The notes under the pieces are model-generated. The model made no database searches. It saw only the letters and a list, made by a program, of their open reading frames with translations, and had not been told where the DNA came from. A DNA stretch of 64,000 nt from Lycium barbarum. Its lineage: Eukaryota; Streptophyta; Magnoliopsida; Solanales; Solanaceae. The stretch lies in assembly GCF_019175385.1 (NCBI RefSeq), contig NC_083345.1:126297657-126361656 (forward strand), given 5' to 3'. Position numbers and translations under genes: made by a program. Positions within the stretch are counted from its first letter, which is position 1. Each line of letters opens with the position of its first letter. Shown here piece by piece: positions 1 to 11,148 of this stretch.

Positions 1-1364
1 ACCCCTCTCTCTGTCTTCTCCCTTACTTCAATCGGCGAGCAATCACGTAACAAGCCACGACGACTGTTGTCCCGCTAGAGTTAGTGATTCGCGGGTGAAA
101 CGCCTGTGACAGACCCATAAATTTATATAAACTGGTTTTGTTAAAAATTACGGTAATCAATTGTATAAATGATACCGATAATAGAACTTGTTAACCACAT
201 TCTCTTTTTTTTTTTACGAGAAAAGGACTCACTGCTCTTTTTTGATTCATGGTGTGACCTCCAAATGAATTCATTATATGCATTTTTTTTCTAAAACAAA
301 GTTGAGAAAAAATTGAAAAAGAAATTACAAGCAAATCATGTAATTTTATTAGGAAATACTTTTATTTTTTAATTCTTGGTTTTAAAGTTAAGATACAACA
401 ATCAATTCGGAAAAGATTAAAATATAAAAGTATTTCCTATATTATTAGGAAATAGAATTTTATCGTTATCAAAATGAAAATTAATGATGGGGTTATTATG
501 ATCTTATAGATACGCTACATATTATCAGTAAAAAAGTACAGGTGGTAGTTTTATTTTAATTGATAAAACGAGATTAGGAAGAAAAAAAAATTACTTCCAG
601 CTTTTATATTAGTTAAAGGAATTTTAAAAGAAAATAAACAAGAAAAGGTTTCTTTAAAAATAATATTTTTATAAAAAAAATGTGTTTAAAAAGAAAAGAA
701 ACAATATATTTATTAGGGAAAGGGCAGATTTGACCCTATTAAATAACAATATGGGCAATTTTGTTCAATTTCGCATAGTTTAAGGGTACTTTTTAACCAA
801 ACTATTAATGGAAGGCATTTTCGTCTAGTTTCACATAGTTTGAGTGCATTTTTTACCCTTTACCTTAAGGAAAATAGCGTTATGAATACTCGTTTAGCAA
901 AAGCCAAAAGGGCATACTTATAAGAAAAAACTTATTTCGCTACGTAGAAGTTTGATCTTGTGCGCTTAGGAACTTTGAACCCTCTTATTCGCTGTGCCAG
1001 AATGTTTGCTTGTCTAAAGTGGGTTCAGTCCTCTATTACTATTAATTTTTCTGATTTTATGATGACATTTACAAGTAAAAATATTTAATTTTTTCTAATG
1101 ATGTGAATTTAACTTAACCCCCTTCCTATAAGGTGGGTCTGCCCCTCCCTCAAGTTTAGGTAAAGGAAACGTAAACTTATGAATATTTATGGTGTAAATT
1201 TTTTAAAAGGTCATTCATGTATTGAGAATTGCCTCATAATATTATTTTTGTTTTCACCCAATTATTACTATTTTTCTTAGAATGTTCTAAACACACAGAA
1301 CCCCCCTTCTTTCCGGTTGACATGTCATGTCTCATAAAATTTTATTTTATTAATAAAAAAATAA
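1..1364. other. AT-rich intergenic DNA, no gene recognised
   Basis: The first 120 bases are more GC-rich and pyrimidine-rich than what follows and could be the edge of a gene outside the window, but no reading frame is convincing. About 715-872 holds an imperfect internal repeat (phrases like 'catagtttgagtgca' and 'catagtttaagggta' recur) of the kind seen in small non-autonomous DNA transposons; no target duplication was found. The rest is poly-A/poly-T-rich with only short chance ORFs. Confidence 0.5.
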
Positions 1365-2295
1365 ATTTATTTAACTCATTCAATCCATTTAATTCAATTC
1401 AAACTCACTTTACCCAACCAACCATATCTTAATCTATTTAACCCATCAAACAACTGTTTAACTTTACTCACTCTTCATATTTCATAAGGAGAGAATACTC
1501 AGTCGTGCATATTTTATCATTTTTATATCCAATTTTATTCACTGAAGTTAATGGCTCATCATACCAAATTTAATTAGGAGAACAATATTTTCTCTCCAAA
1601 TTTAATTAGAAGGACAATATTTTCTCCCCATAGTGACTGAAGTTAATGGCTTCAATTTGCAAGAAGGAGGGCAACAAATCCACATTGCAAGAGGTCATAT
1701 ATTCAGTGGTGGATATATGATTTTCACTGAGTGAGTTCGAAAAATAAAAATATAGTGCCTAAGGTTTGAACTTAGAACCTCAAGGTGAATTTTGAAAACC
1801 ACTAAACCAATCCCTACTCTTGTGTTCAAGGGTGTTCAAACTCTATATAAATACATAAAAAAAAATATAAAAATACCTTATATATACAGTATAATTTTTT
1901 GCTGAGAGTGTTCGAGTGAACACCCTCACTGGGCCCTAGATCCGCCTCAGCATATAATGTGCTCAAAAAGAATTCTGAGGCATCATCAATTCAACCTCCA
2001 TATCAGTCAAAAGAATAAGCTTCAATAACTAAAATATTGGAGCCATTAACTTCAGCGAATATGGAGAGAAAATACTGTCATCCTACTTAATTTGGAGAGA
2101 AAATATTTTCCTTCTGATTAAGTTTGGTATGATGAGCCATTAACTACAGTAAATAATATCAGATATAAAAACATTGAAATATGAAAACTCATTAAAAGTT
2201 ACGTAGTTATTTGATGAGTTAAGATATTGATTGATTGGGTAAAATGGGTTTAGGTTGAGTTAAATGAATTGAGTGAGTTAAATAAGTTTATTGTT
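1365..2295. repeat. Long inverted repeat (fold-back element)
   Basis: Two arms of about 260 bp face each other, roughly 1365-1630 and 2033-2295. The left arm reads 'aaatttatttaactcattca' and the right arm carries the complementary 'tgaattgagtgagttaaata'. Further in, 'ttaatggctcatcatacca' on the left matches 'tggtatgatgagccattaa' on the right. A hAT-like MITE sits in the spacer. No coding capacity and no clean target duplication were seen, so this is either a fold-back/long-TIR DNA transposon or an inverted duplication. Confidence 0.65.
1704..1950. mobile_element. hAT-like MITE
   Basis: A 247-bp segment with short imperfect terminal inverted repeats: it opens CAGTGGTGGAT and closes ATCCGCCTCAG. 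It is flanked by near-perfect 8-bp direct repeats (CATATATT before, CATATAAT after), the duplication size of hAT transposons. The ends resemble those of the element at 45435-45609. No ORF. It was inserted into the spacer of the long inverted repeat and is therefore younger than it. Confidence 0.6.
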
Positions 2296-2497
2296 GTTTG
2301 ATGAGGGGATGAAGCAAAAGGGAGGGAAATGATTAAAAGGAAGATTATGGAAGGAAAATAGAGGAAGAATGGTCGCACAAGGGCCTAAGGAGAGATGTGA
2401 CTTGTGAGTGGGTGGTTGACCATCTAGTGGAAACTAGTGGCTGTAATTAAAAGGAAAATAATAGAGGAAAGCAACAAAGTAAAAGAAAAAGCAACTA

Positions 2498-2773
2498 CTC
2501 CCTCATTTTTAAATTATTTGTCATGATTTTTAATAATAATTGTCTTAAATTATTTATTATTTTAAAAATTTAAGGTAAAATTAGTTAATTTTTTTTTACT
2601 CCTAATAGAATTTTGTCATGAATAGAGATGATACATAAATATGGTAAACATTTAGTGGAGAAATTATAATTTAGATATAAATAAGGGTAAAAGTAGTCAA
2701 ATACCCCTCATAATTAATATTTCTTAAGGGCGTGTAAAATAAAAAAACGAAAAATTATTTGAGATGGAGGGAG
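2498..2773. mobile_element. Stowaway-type MITE (Tc1/mariner-like)
   Basis: A 276-bp AT-rich element whose ends read CTCCCTCATTTTTAAATTAT at the left and, inverted, AAATTATTTGAGATGGAGGGAG at the right, flanked by TA on both sides (2496-2497 and 2774-2775). TA duplication with a CTCCCTC terminus is the Stowaway signature. No ORF. Confidence 0.8.
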
Positions 2774-2775
2774 TA

Positions 2776-4828
2776 CTTAGTTACGTACTACTGCTATTTT
2801 GTAATTAATGTTAACCAAAATATTTTAGGGAAGGTGGAGATTGTCGAAGTTTAAAATTTGAAAGAAGAACGTAACATGCTGTGAAATTTAGTTGAAAGGA
2901 AAAACTGGCGACTAGTTAAAAGCTTAAAAGGTTTTGTTTTGCATTCTGCTCTTAATTCATTTTATCTCATTTGCCGCAAAATGTGGTTTGGGCAGCAGAT
3001 AGAAACATTATCAGTTTTCATTTCAATCATCAATCATCATACGGGACAAAACCTAGTGGGAGCTATTGTTCAATGTGTTGACAATAATGAAAGGCCGACG
3101 CCCTGAAATTGATACTCTTACTTTTCCAATTTGTTTCATCCATTATTAATGGTATACTCGCGAATGGCCAATCAACGGTTACATCGTTGTATTTTGTATT
3201 GTACCTCTCCAACGTCCCTTTTCTCAATCCAGAATATTCAAACACACGTAAAGTCTTACAGCTAATTCAAAAGAAAAAGAAAAGCTATCTTCAATGCAAT
3301 TAAGGGGGATTCGATTCTGCTTAACTTTTAACACGTGGGCAACATTCTGTCCCGCCTGTGATGACAATTTTGCTCCAAAGTAGAACTAATATGTATCTAT
3401 ATTTATATTTACATCTATAACTATATTTATACTAATTATATGTGGGTGTTGATAGATTACGAGGTGGCCATCGTAAAATTAAAGGCTTCTTTCTAAATTT
3501 CAAATTCTTAATTTGCTTATGTGGATATTTAAAGAGTGAAAAACAAGGTCCAAGATTAGAAATACAAAAAGAGAAGGAGACCCATATCTTTGGTCTTAAA
3601 TTACGAAAGTATCTTAATATTTTGCTTAGAATAATGAACCCTAACATAAATAGTCTATTAGGCCTTTCTTTTATGGGAAAGGTTATTTTGGATGATGAGC
3701 TTCGTTTACTCTTTTGAGAGTTGGGAATTTATCTCACACTTCCTCTTGAATTACAAGTAATTCATGTATGAGTTCCTATCGCTTCTCCCTTTGGATTGTA
3801 TCTTGTATATATTTGAATGTTGACTAATTAGTTCCTAGATTTTTTTTCATTTCTTTATAGTTAATTGATTAAGTCTCAATTCTAGATTAATTATTTCTTA
3901 CTTCTTATCCTAGATTTAAGATAATTGCTTGCATTTATTTAGGTGTGTGTTTACTCCAAAAGTTATCTTAGTTTTCATACCCTTTTATTGCTTTTCATAA
4001 TTGAGCTTGATGTACATGTGGAATTGAGGAATTCATCTTCAATTTATTTAAATTCCCAAACCCATTTCACATCAATAGTGGATGAGGAAGATATTGGCAG
4101 CACAGCAACCTCCAACAAAAGTTATTGGCCATCCCTTCATTTCCCAAATTATCTCGATCAAGTACTTCGGGTAAGTGTTGAGTAAGTTATTCTTTCTCAA
4201 AACTGATTGAGGAAGTGTTTCTCGTGGATGGGAAATTAGGTGTTACACCGTGGAACTGTAAGGCATGAGTATTTATGCAAATATCGAGCAAATATTAGCC
4301 TTTATGCAACATATATATTTCTTGCCATGTAGCTCTTTGAAGGAGAGTGTAGATAAGATACTGTAGTTTGTGCGAGTAATTAGCTTGATTTGGGTATATT
4401 AAACATATAATGTGATATGCTACTTACTTTGTAAAGTTATATCTTATTTATTCAATAAACTTTTTTATTCAAGATTAAAAAGACGATATAATTCTTTCCC
4501 AGGTACCTTCATATTATAAAATTAATGAATTTTGGCTGAGTTTGATTAGTTAAGGTTAGTTGTTCAGCAAAAAGCTTTGACGGTTTCTCATTAGGCAAAT
4601 ACTGAAATAATCATATTTATGCAAAACTGACGTTTAATTTAAGATACGATGTCATTCTTCGGAAAACTTGAATTCGTGAATTTTAAGAAATCCAACCCTT
4701 TATTTCGACTATATGTAGCTTAAATTATGTTTTTGAACCTTTGTACATGTCAGTAATTCCATTTGAAACTTAATGGAATGATTTGGGTTGGACTCGAAGG
4801 GCTTGAGTGGGTTTCAAAGCTATTGGAC
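2776..4828. other. Intergenic DNA, no gene recognised
   Basis: Short ORFs occur on both strands (for example 91 codons at 3442-3717 on the plus strand and 71 codons opposite it), but they overlap each other, have no recognisable motif and lie in AT-rich sequence. The stretch 4050-4180 is open and less biased in composition and could be a decayed exon; I do not recognise it. Confidence 0.4.
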
Positions 4829-5519
4829 CATATTTGAGAGAGTTCGGAGCCTAAAGGGTATAAAAATACACGGTATAAACCAAAAGGGATATCTAAAGAT
4901 TTACATATCAAAACGGGTATAACGTGGGCTGATCCACGTTATACCCAAAAAACTTTTTCGGCTGTCAGAAGCAGTCAACGAAAAATTAAAAAATAAATAA
5001 ATTGTATAACGTGTACTGATCCACGTTTTACAATATATTTTGTATAACGCAGATCAGTTCACGTTTTACAAATATATTTTGTAAAACGTGAACTGATCCG
5101 CGTTATACAAAATATATTGTATAACGTGGATCAGTCCACGTTATACAATTTATATTTTTTTCCGGCAGCGTTTTACAAATACTTTATAAGACGTTGCCTT
5201 TATTTAAATCATATTCGACTGTGTTTTTAATAAAAAATATTTTATTGATTTTTTAAATTTTTAAAGCATATAGTTAATTTCAGAACTCAAATAAATATTT
5301 TAACACATGCAATAATTAAATATGTGTTATATATGCGAACATAAATAAAAAATAAAATATAAGTTAAATAAACGTCACACATTAACTGAGTAGTAAATGT
5401 TAAATTACATACTAACTATTAAACGACACAAGACATGTTATATATTCTTGGAAGATTACATAAGGAAACAATGATCGTACAACTTAAGAAAAAACATAAA
5501 AACCAACAAGCAACAACAA

Positions 5520-5708
5520 CTACTGATTTCTGTCGGGGCAACGATTCTTTTTATGACCTGTTTGCTTGCACGTACTACACTTTCTAGCCATGCGAGTAGG
5601 AGCTATATCCATTTCATTCCTCCATCTAGTTGTAGTCCGCGCTCCTGAACCCGAAGTAAGTTTTGTTTGAAAAAACTTAGTGTTTGACTGTAAGGTTATT
5701 TTAGTCAA
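5520..5708 (-). pseudogene. MULE transposase C-terminal remnant (CCHC zinc knuckle)
   Basis: The only coding remnant of the Mutator-like element. An open stretch of about 60 codons contains CSTCKQTGHKKNRCP, a Cx2Cx4Hx4C zinc knuckle preceded by a basic Arg/Thr-rich segment. Plant MURA-type transposases end in this way, after the MULE catalytic and SWIM domains; neither of those domains is visible here. The stop lies at 5520 just after the knuckle, consistent with the natural C-terminus. Assignment is by motif and by position inside an element with MULE ends. Confidence 0.65.
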
Positions 5709-6043
5709 CTTTATATGTCGAGAAAATTAGTCAGCTTTATTTTCAAAAATTGAAACCGCAGAAGTGAAATTGACATTCACAGCTACATTACCTCGGGATT
5801 TTTTCGTTGAAATCTATTGCGTATCATCATCTAATAGGTAAATAAAACTGAAAATTTCACGCCAATTTGGGGAAAAATTGAAATTGAATGGGATAAAAGG
5901 TGTTTTTTTAAATATCGGCTCGGCCTATGGCGGTTTGTTCGCATAGATCTCGAAAAAATACGCAAGTTAAAAAAAAACCCGCGTAAAATGGACGTCCGAG
6001 CGCAAAGTTATGACCATCTAAAGTTTGACCACTTTACAACTAG

Positions 6044-6424
6044 TTTTCAAACAAAACTTACTTCGGGCACCTTTTCAACCCCTAAAATCACAATCCGAAC
6101 GTCTACGTATCCCTGATGTATTGAGCCTACATTATTGTACGCAGAAAAAAATATCAGGTTCTATATAAAATATTGACGTTTCCGAGTCTTGGCACACGAC
6201 TAATCGTTGGTCAAAGTATGGAAAAAACACTAAGTTTTTTCAAACAAAACTTACTTCGGGCATCTTTTCAACCCCTAAAATGACTATCCGAACGCCTACG
6301 TATCCTTGATGTATTGGACCTACATTATTGTACGCAGAAAGAAATATCAGGTTCTAGATAAAATATTGACGTTTCGGAGTCTTGACACACGACTAATCGT
6401 TGGTCAAAGTATGGAAAAAACACT
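6044..6424 (+). repeat. 193-bp tandem duplication inside the MULE
   Basis: Two adjacent copies with a period of 193 bp, both containing caaacaaaacttacttcggg near the start and ctaatcgttggtcaaagtat near the end, differing at a few positions. An inverted partial copy of the same sequence lies near 5650-5690, next to the zinc-knuckle remnant. Confidence 0.8.
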
Positions 6425-6762
6425 TCGGGTATTTTGGTTCCGGACTCCTATTTTGTAAAATGTTGGGAAAAAAATATAAATTGTATAACGTGGACTGATC
6501 CACGTTATACAATATATTTTGTATAACATGGATCAGTCCACGTTTTACAAAATATATTTGTAAAACGTGGACTGATCCACGTTATATAATTTATTTATTT
6601 TTTAATTTTTCGTTGACTGCTTCTAACAGCCGAAAAAGTTTTTTGGGGTATAACGTGGATCAGCCCACGTTATACCCGTTTTGGTATGTAAATTTTTGGA
6701 TATCTCCTTTTGGTTTATATCGTATATTTTTATACCCTTTAGGCTCCGGACTCATATTTGAG

Positions 6763-7569
6763 ACGTGTAAGTTTTTCCCATCTGGTGCATAGCACGATCA
6801 TGCCGTAATGTTGCAATTGCGAGCCTTCAACGCTTTTGCAGAGGTGTAGCGTGATCGCTATACTTGACCACCTGGATGGCGTACGCAAATGCGATGCCTC
6901 GAGTGTGATTGCGCTTCATAAAAATCAGTGAACCACGATAGCGATAAAAAGGACCCATATTACAGTGAAGGACCTGTCAACATATAAATGGGAACTCGCG
7001 GGGCTTGGAAACTCAACTTTGGGAGATATTGTACTCGGAATCCATCCATTGAATATATATAAAATATTTGGGTAAGATTAATCATTGATTAAACATGAAT
7101 TCTGATGGTAGAAATTGACGATTTGAAGACTTAAGCATTGGAAATACTAAATTTAGATTTTGAGCTTCTAAATGAACTCAAAATTATAAATATAATAGCG
7201 TTGATTTGGATTCGTGTTATAAGTAGTCCGAATTTGAAATTTATTTTGGGTCTTTGACTATGTGAGCCGAGGTTGACTTTTACCTTGGCCGAGTCTTAAA
7301 GTTATGGAATTGAGCCCTATAGGATTTTTTTTTTACACTGTTAAGTAATTTTTTAAATAGGTTGGAGTTGTTTGGTGGATTCCGAACGAGAAAAGACAGT
7401 GTTTGACTAAAGGTTTGCCTGGACCGAGGTAAGTTAAGACTTTAACCTCTTTCAAATTAGAATTCTTTTAGATATAGTAAGTATATGATAGCATTGTATA
7501 TGTGCGTCGACGAGCATATACTCAGATATTTGGTTGATATTTGAAATATAGTGATATTACTTGACTATA
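6763..7569. other. Intergenic DNA, no gene recognised
   Basis: 6780-7000 is markedly more GC-rich, with many CG dinucleotides and phrases such as 'tagcgtgatcgctata', and may be a retrotransposon LTR relic. No terminal structure or coding frame was found. The remainder is AT-rich up to the hAT element. Confidence 0.35.
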
Positions 7570-7988
7570 CGTGACATTAAACCTATCAACCAGTCTCAAC
7601 CGGCCGGTTATCAATTAAAAAACTGGCAACAGTGGTAGTTACCGGTTAACCGGGTTGAAAATTGAAAACCGTACCCGGCGAGTACAACCCCTAAAACCGG
7701 GTATCCAGTTTTTTTTTTTTTCTTAAGTATATACATATTATAGTATTTCTTAGTATGTTATAGGCATTTATATATGTTATATAAGTTTATAACTAAAGTT
7801 TATATATTTACTAACTAACAACATATATATATATATATATATATATGTATCATAAATTAAGTTTATATATTTACTAACTAAAAACTTATGAATTTTATAA
7901 CATTCTAGATTGGTTTTTTTCTTTCTAAGGTTATAACTTTCTATTTTATAACTCAAGGGCAAGTATATGTGTATATTATTTATAAGAG

Positions 7989-7990
<2 letters not shown>

Positions 7991-8080
<90 letters not shown>
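7991..8080. repeat. (TA)n microsatellite
   Basis: An uninterrupted TA run of about 90 bases in the 3' non-coding part of the hAT element. Shorter TA runs lie at about 7823-7846 and 8395-8421. Confidence 0.95.
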
Positions 8081-8082
<2 letters not shown>

Positions 8083-8183
8083 TAGATAGATACACCCCAT
8101 GTTTATGTTGTTTCTAAGTTTATAACTTAAGTTTTTTTTTTCTAAGTTTATAAATTTCTATTTTATAACTCTAAGTATGTGTA

Positions 8184-8388
8184 TATTATAAGTAGCTAGC
8201 GTATAAGTTAAGTAAGGTTTTTTCTAAGTTTATAACTTTCTATTTATAACTTTCTATTTATAACTTAAGTATATTTATACTTAGATATACCTAAAATATA
8301 GCATATACTTATAATATAAATATACTTAAGTTATAAAATAGAAATTTATAAACTTACAAAAAAAAACTTAACTTATATGCTTAGCTAC

Positions 8389-8398
<10 letters not shown>
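8184..8398. repeat. Inverted repeat in hAT non-coding DNA
   Basis: Arms at about 8184-8267 and 8321-8398 are reverse complements over most of their length: ttataagtagctagcgtata on the left pairs with tatgcttagctacttataa on the right, and both arms contain a poly-T/poly-A tract and a 'ataaatttctattttataac'-like block. It could form an AT-rich hairpin with a loop of about 50 bases. Confidence 0.65.
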
Positions 8399-8427
<29 letters not shown>

Positions 8428-8682
8428 GTATGTATGTATTATAAGTTCAACTATTTTTCCAAGTATATAACTTAAGCTATATGTTTAAGTTATGTGTATT
8501 ATAACTTAAGTTATTTTTCCAAGTATATAACTTTCTATTTTTTAATTTACGTAGATGTATATTATAAGTATATTTTTATTATATTTTAGGTATATTCCTA
8601 ACTAATATAAGTAAGAATATGAGCACAAGTAAATAGAAGAGAGCTCAATGAGCCATATATTTTATTCATTAATAGATAACAT

Positions 8683-9886
8683 TTATTTGCAAGTTGTAAT
8701 TTTTTTAACTTGCAAATAATACATGAGTTGCAAAAAGGTAGTACAAGAATAAAATAAAAAAGTTTGAATCATTTCGCTAATCTCTGCAATATCAAATTCG
8801 GTCATTAAGATATCTTCAAAGTCTTCCATTTCGTTTCCTCCACTTGCTATCAAATCTTCAATCCCCTCCTCTTCGCCTTCCACAGCTCCTTAGTTTTGGT
8901 CGTGTCTCTCCGATCTAATCCAATCGCAAATGCAAACTAGTACTTGCAAGCTAAATCCGGATAATGAGTGTCTATGGTCTCCAATTTGTTGGCTTCCTTG
9001 GCTAAATGCACTTTTTGAAGCCACTGTTGATATTTGAACCGTAAGGATATCTCGAGCCATTCTTGAAAGTATCGGATGACTCGCTATTTCTTTCACCATG
9101 CTAAGACGTCCAAATTATTTAGTTGGGAGATATCCACATTTGGTTGTATCAAATAAAGGTGAAGTTCATCAAAGTTTGCATTATGAGAAGGAGTTGGATA
9201 TGAATGTAATACTTTTAAATTCGACAAACCCAACAAGCCCTTTTTGCTACTTTGAGAAGTACTAGGGCGTGGAGCAACGGGTGTAGCACTTTCTTCCAAA
9301 GTAGAATAATGAGTAATTTTTTTTTAAATTCGGCATCAACTGCGACCTCGACGTCAACTAAAGATGGTTTAACTCCCTTGGAAATTTCTAAAAATTCATA
9401 AATTTGTCTAACCAATCCTATAGTATAAGACATTTTAAAACAAAGATTTAAAAAAGAACCCAATATAAATAAAGTTGGGATGGGAAAAAAATACTTCTTA
9501 AATTATGTTGTCATAGAAAAATAGCCGCTTGATAATCGGATTTATCTTTATATTCATATAAAACTCTAGCTATTTCCGCTAAGTAGGCTAAAATTTCCGT
9601 TGCCGTGGGATAGAATTGTCTAGAAAAAGCAAGAGTTGCATTATAAAATTTTTGTAAAGTTCAATACATTCCGTAGCATCTACCCAATCATTATTATTTA
9701 TCCACTCATCACTTTCCGTATTGTGAGAGCTGTGAACTTGTTGTATGGGAATCCTATAATCATATGCTTGTTATAACATAAAGTAAGTGTAGTTCCACCT
9801 AGTGTCAACTTCTACTTGAATTTTCATAGGTCCAAGGTTATTTTGCAAACAAGAATTGTTAAAATCTCTCATTTTTTCCTTATTAG
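8683..9886 (-). pseudogene. hAT transposase, C-terminal half (disabled)
   Basis: This is the downstream part of the hAT transposase. From 9886 leftwards, successive minus-strand frames give family-typical blocks (for example VEVDTRWNYTYFML), broken by stops and frame changes. 9099-8890 encodes the hATC dimerisation region: HPILSRMARDILTVQISTVA, then a stretch matching SAFSQG and IGDHR, then the Trp-containing DWIRSE end. An acidic tail follows to about 8740. The family is the RICESLEEPER/BED-zinc-finger hAT group. The upstream half lies at 13482-14523 beyond the inserted solo LTR. Several stops mean it is not functional. Confidence 0.8.
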
Positions 9887-10404
9887 TGTTATATCCCGTA
9901 TTTTTGAACGTCAAATTATTTGTAAGTTGAGGTGGGGCCCACACGTCAAGATTTTTTTTGGAACATGTGACAAATTATATGAATCACATATGTAAAGTTA
10001 AACACAACTCACGAAGGACCCTTGGGCCAAATCAAAGTGGAAGCCCTCCAAATGAATATTTTTAAGAAAACGTTTTCGGGTGACCTGACTTTGAGGGGCA
10101 AAAAAGGTATTATAAGTTTGGAATCTGAAAAAATACCAAGAAATAGAAGTTGTAGACAATTGAAGTAGCTTTCCAACCATAGGTCGTGGGTTCCTAGGTG
10201 ACGTCGGTACAAGGAGATATGGACGTTTTAAGGTCGAAAGGTCAGTGGGCTAGACCCAACTCGAGGCCAACCGGGTTAGGCCCATGACAAAAAAAAAAGG
10301 AGAAGAAGAGGCCCAATAGGGGCCATCCGACCATGGTCCATAAAAAGGACCCAAGCCCATGTGGGGGTCTAATTTGTAGTATTAAAAGATGACTAAGTCA
10401 TCTT

Positions 10405-10737
10405 TGTTGTGAACTTGAAGTTCCCACATCGCTCGCACACGGGATTATGTGCGTGCTTATAAGCAGGGCCTGAAGCCTTTACTTGTAGACCCGTTTTAAA
10501 GCCGTGAGGGGCTGAGGCTCCAAAGCGGACAATATCTACAAGCTGTTTATAACACGTTATCAGCACGATGCTCGCGATGGGAGGGTGTGTTGTGAACTTG
10601 AAGTTCCCACATCGCTCGCACACGGGATTGTGTGCGTGCTTATAAGCAGGGCCTGAAGCCTTTACTTGTAGACGCGTTTTTAAGCCGTGAGGGGCTGAGG
10701 CTCCAAAGCGGACAATATCTACAAGCTGTTTATAACA
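10405..10737 (+). mobile_element. TRIM (miniature LTR retrotransposon)
   Basis: Two 150-bp direct LTRs (10405-10554 and 10588-10737), about 97 percent alike by eye, each starting TGTTGTGAAC and ending TTTATAACA, separated by only 33 bp. The interior begins near TTATCAGCACGATGCTCG (possible primer site) and ends with purine-rich GATGGGAGGGTG (polypurine tract). A perfect target duplication ATCTT flanks it (10400-10404 and 10738-10742). The LTR has hallmark plant TRIM phrases: TTCCCACATCG, TTATAAG, GACGCGTTTT with CCGTGAGG, and CAAAGCGGACAATATCT. It encodes no protein. It is inserted inside the solo LTR and is therefore younger than it. Confidence 0.9.
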
Positions 10738-11065
10738 ATCTTTAACTTGTAGAAAAATCAAGAAACTTGAAGAAGGAAAAGACCACCCCAACTTTCGGCC
10801 ATGACCATGGAATTTTAGCCCCTTAAAATCTTGTTCCAAAAAATTATTTTCTTGTGGTATTCCTACTAATTCAAGGTTCCTCTACAACGTGGTGTAGTTA
10901 TTTCGGGAAATAGACCGCTTGTTTCGTCGATTTAACACTTTGGACAAGTGAAGAAGATAAGAAGAAAAAGGTAAGATTTCACTCCTTTTGTCTTGAAAGA
11001 AATATATATAGGTGTTATGGAGTGTAGAAAGGAGATGAATTCATGAAAATATGGAAGTTGCATGA

Positions 11066-11068
<3 letters not shown>

Positions 11069-11138
<70 letters not shown>
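11069..11138. repeat. (TA)n microsatellite in solo LTR
   Basis: About 70 bases of uninterrupted AT dinucleotides within the solo LTR. Confidence 0.95.

Positions 11139-11148
<10 letters not shown>

Larger units (their letters stand above)
4839..6752. mobile_element. Decayed Mutator-like element (MULE) with long palindromic termini
   Basis: A 1.9-kb element bounded by a perfect 10-bp direct repeat CATATTTGAG (4829-4838 and 6753-6762), in the 9-11 bp range of Mutator superfamily insertions. The ends are inverted copies: the left starts AGAGTTCGGAGCCTAAAGGG and the right ends in the complement of AGTCCGGAGCCTAAAGGG. Each arm is about 300 bp and carries several copies of a near-palindrome around ACGTGGACTGATCCACGT, so each arm can also fold on itself. 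The interior holds a transposase zinc-knuckle remnant on the minus strand and a 193-bp tandem duplication. Most of the transposase is missing, so it is non-autonomous. Confidence 0.85.

Noticed and set aside
3432..3717. Overlapping ORFs on both strands
   Set aside because: AT-rich, mutually overlapping, no motif and no splice context.
10393..10839. 148-codon minus-strand ORF with an internal repeat
   Set aside because: It crosses both LTRs of the TRIM; the repeated peptide is just the duplicated LTR.
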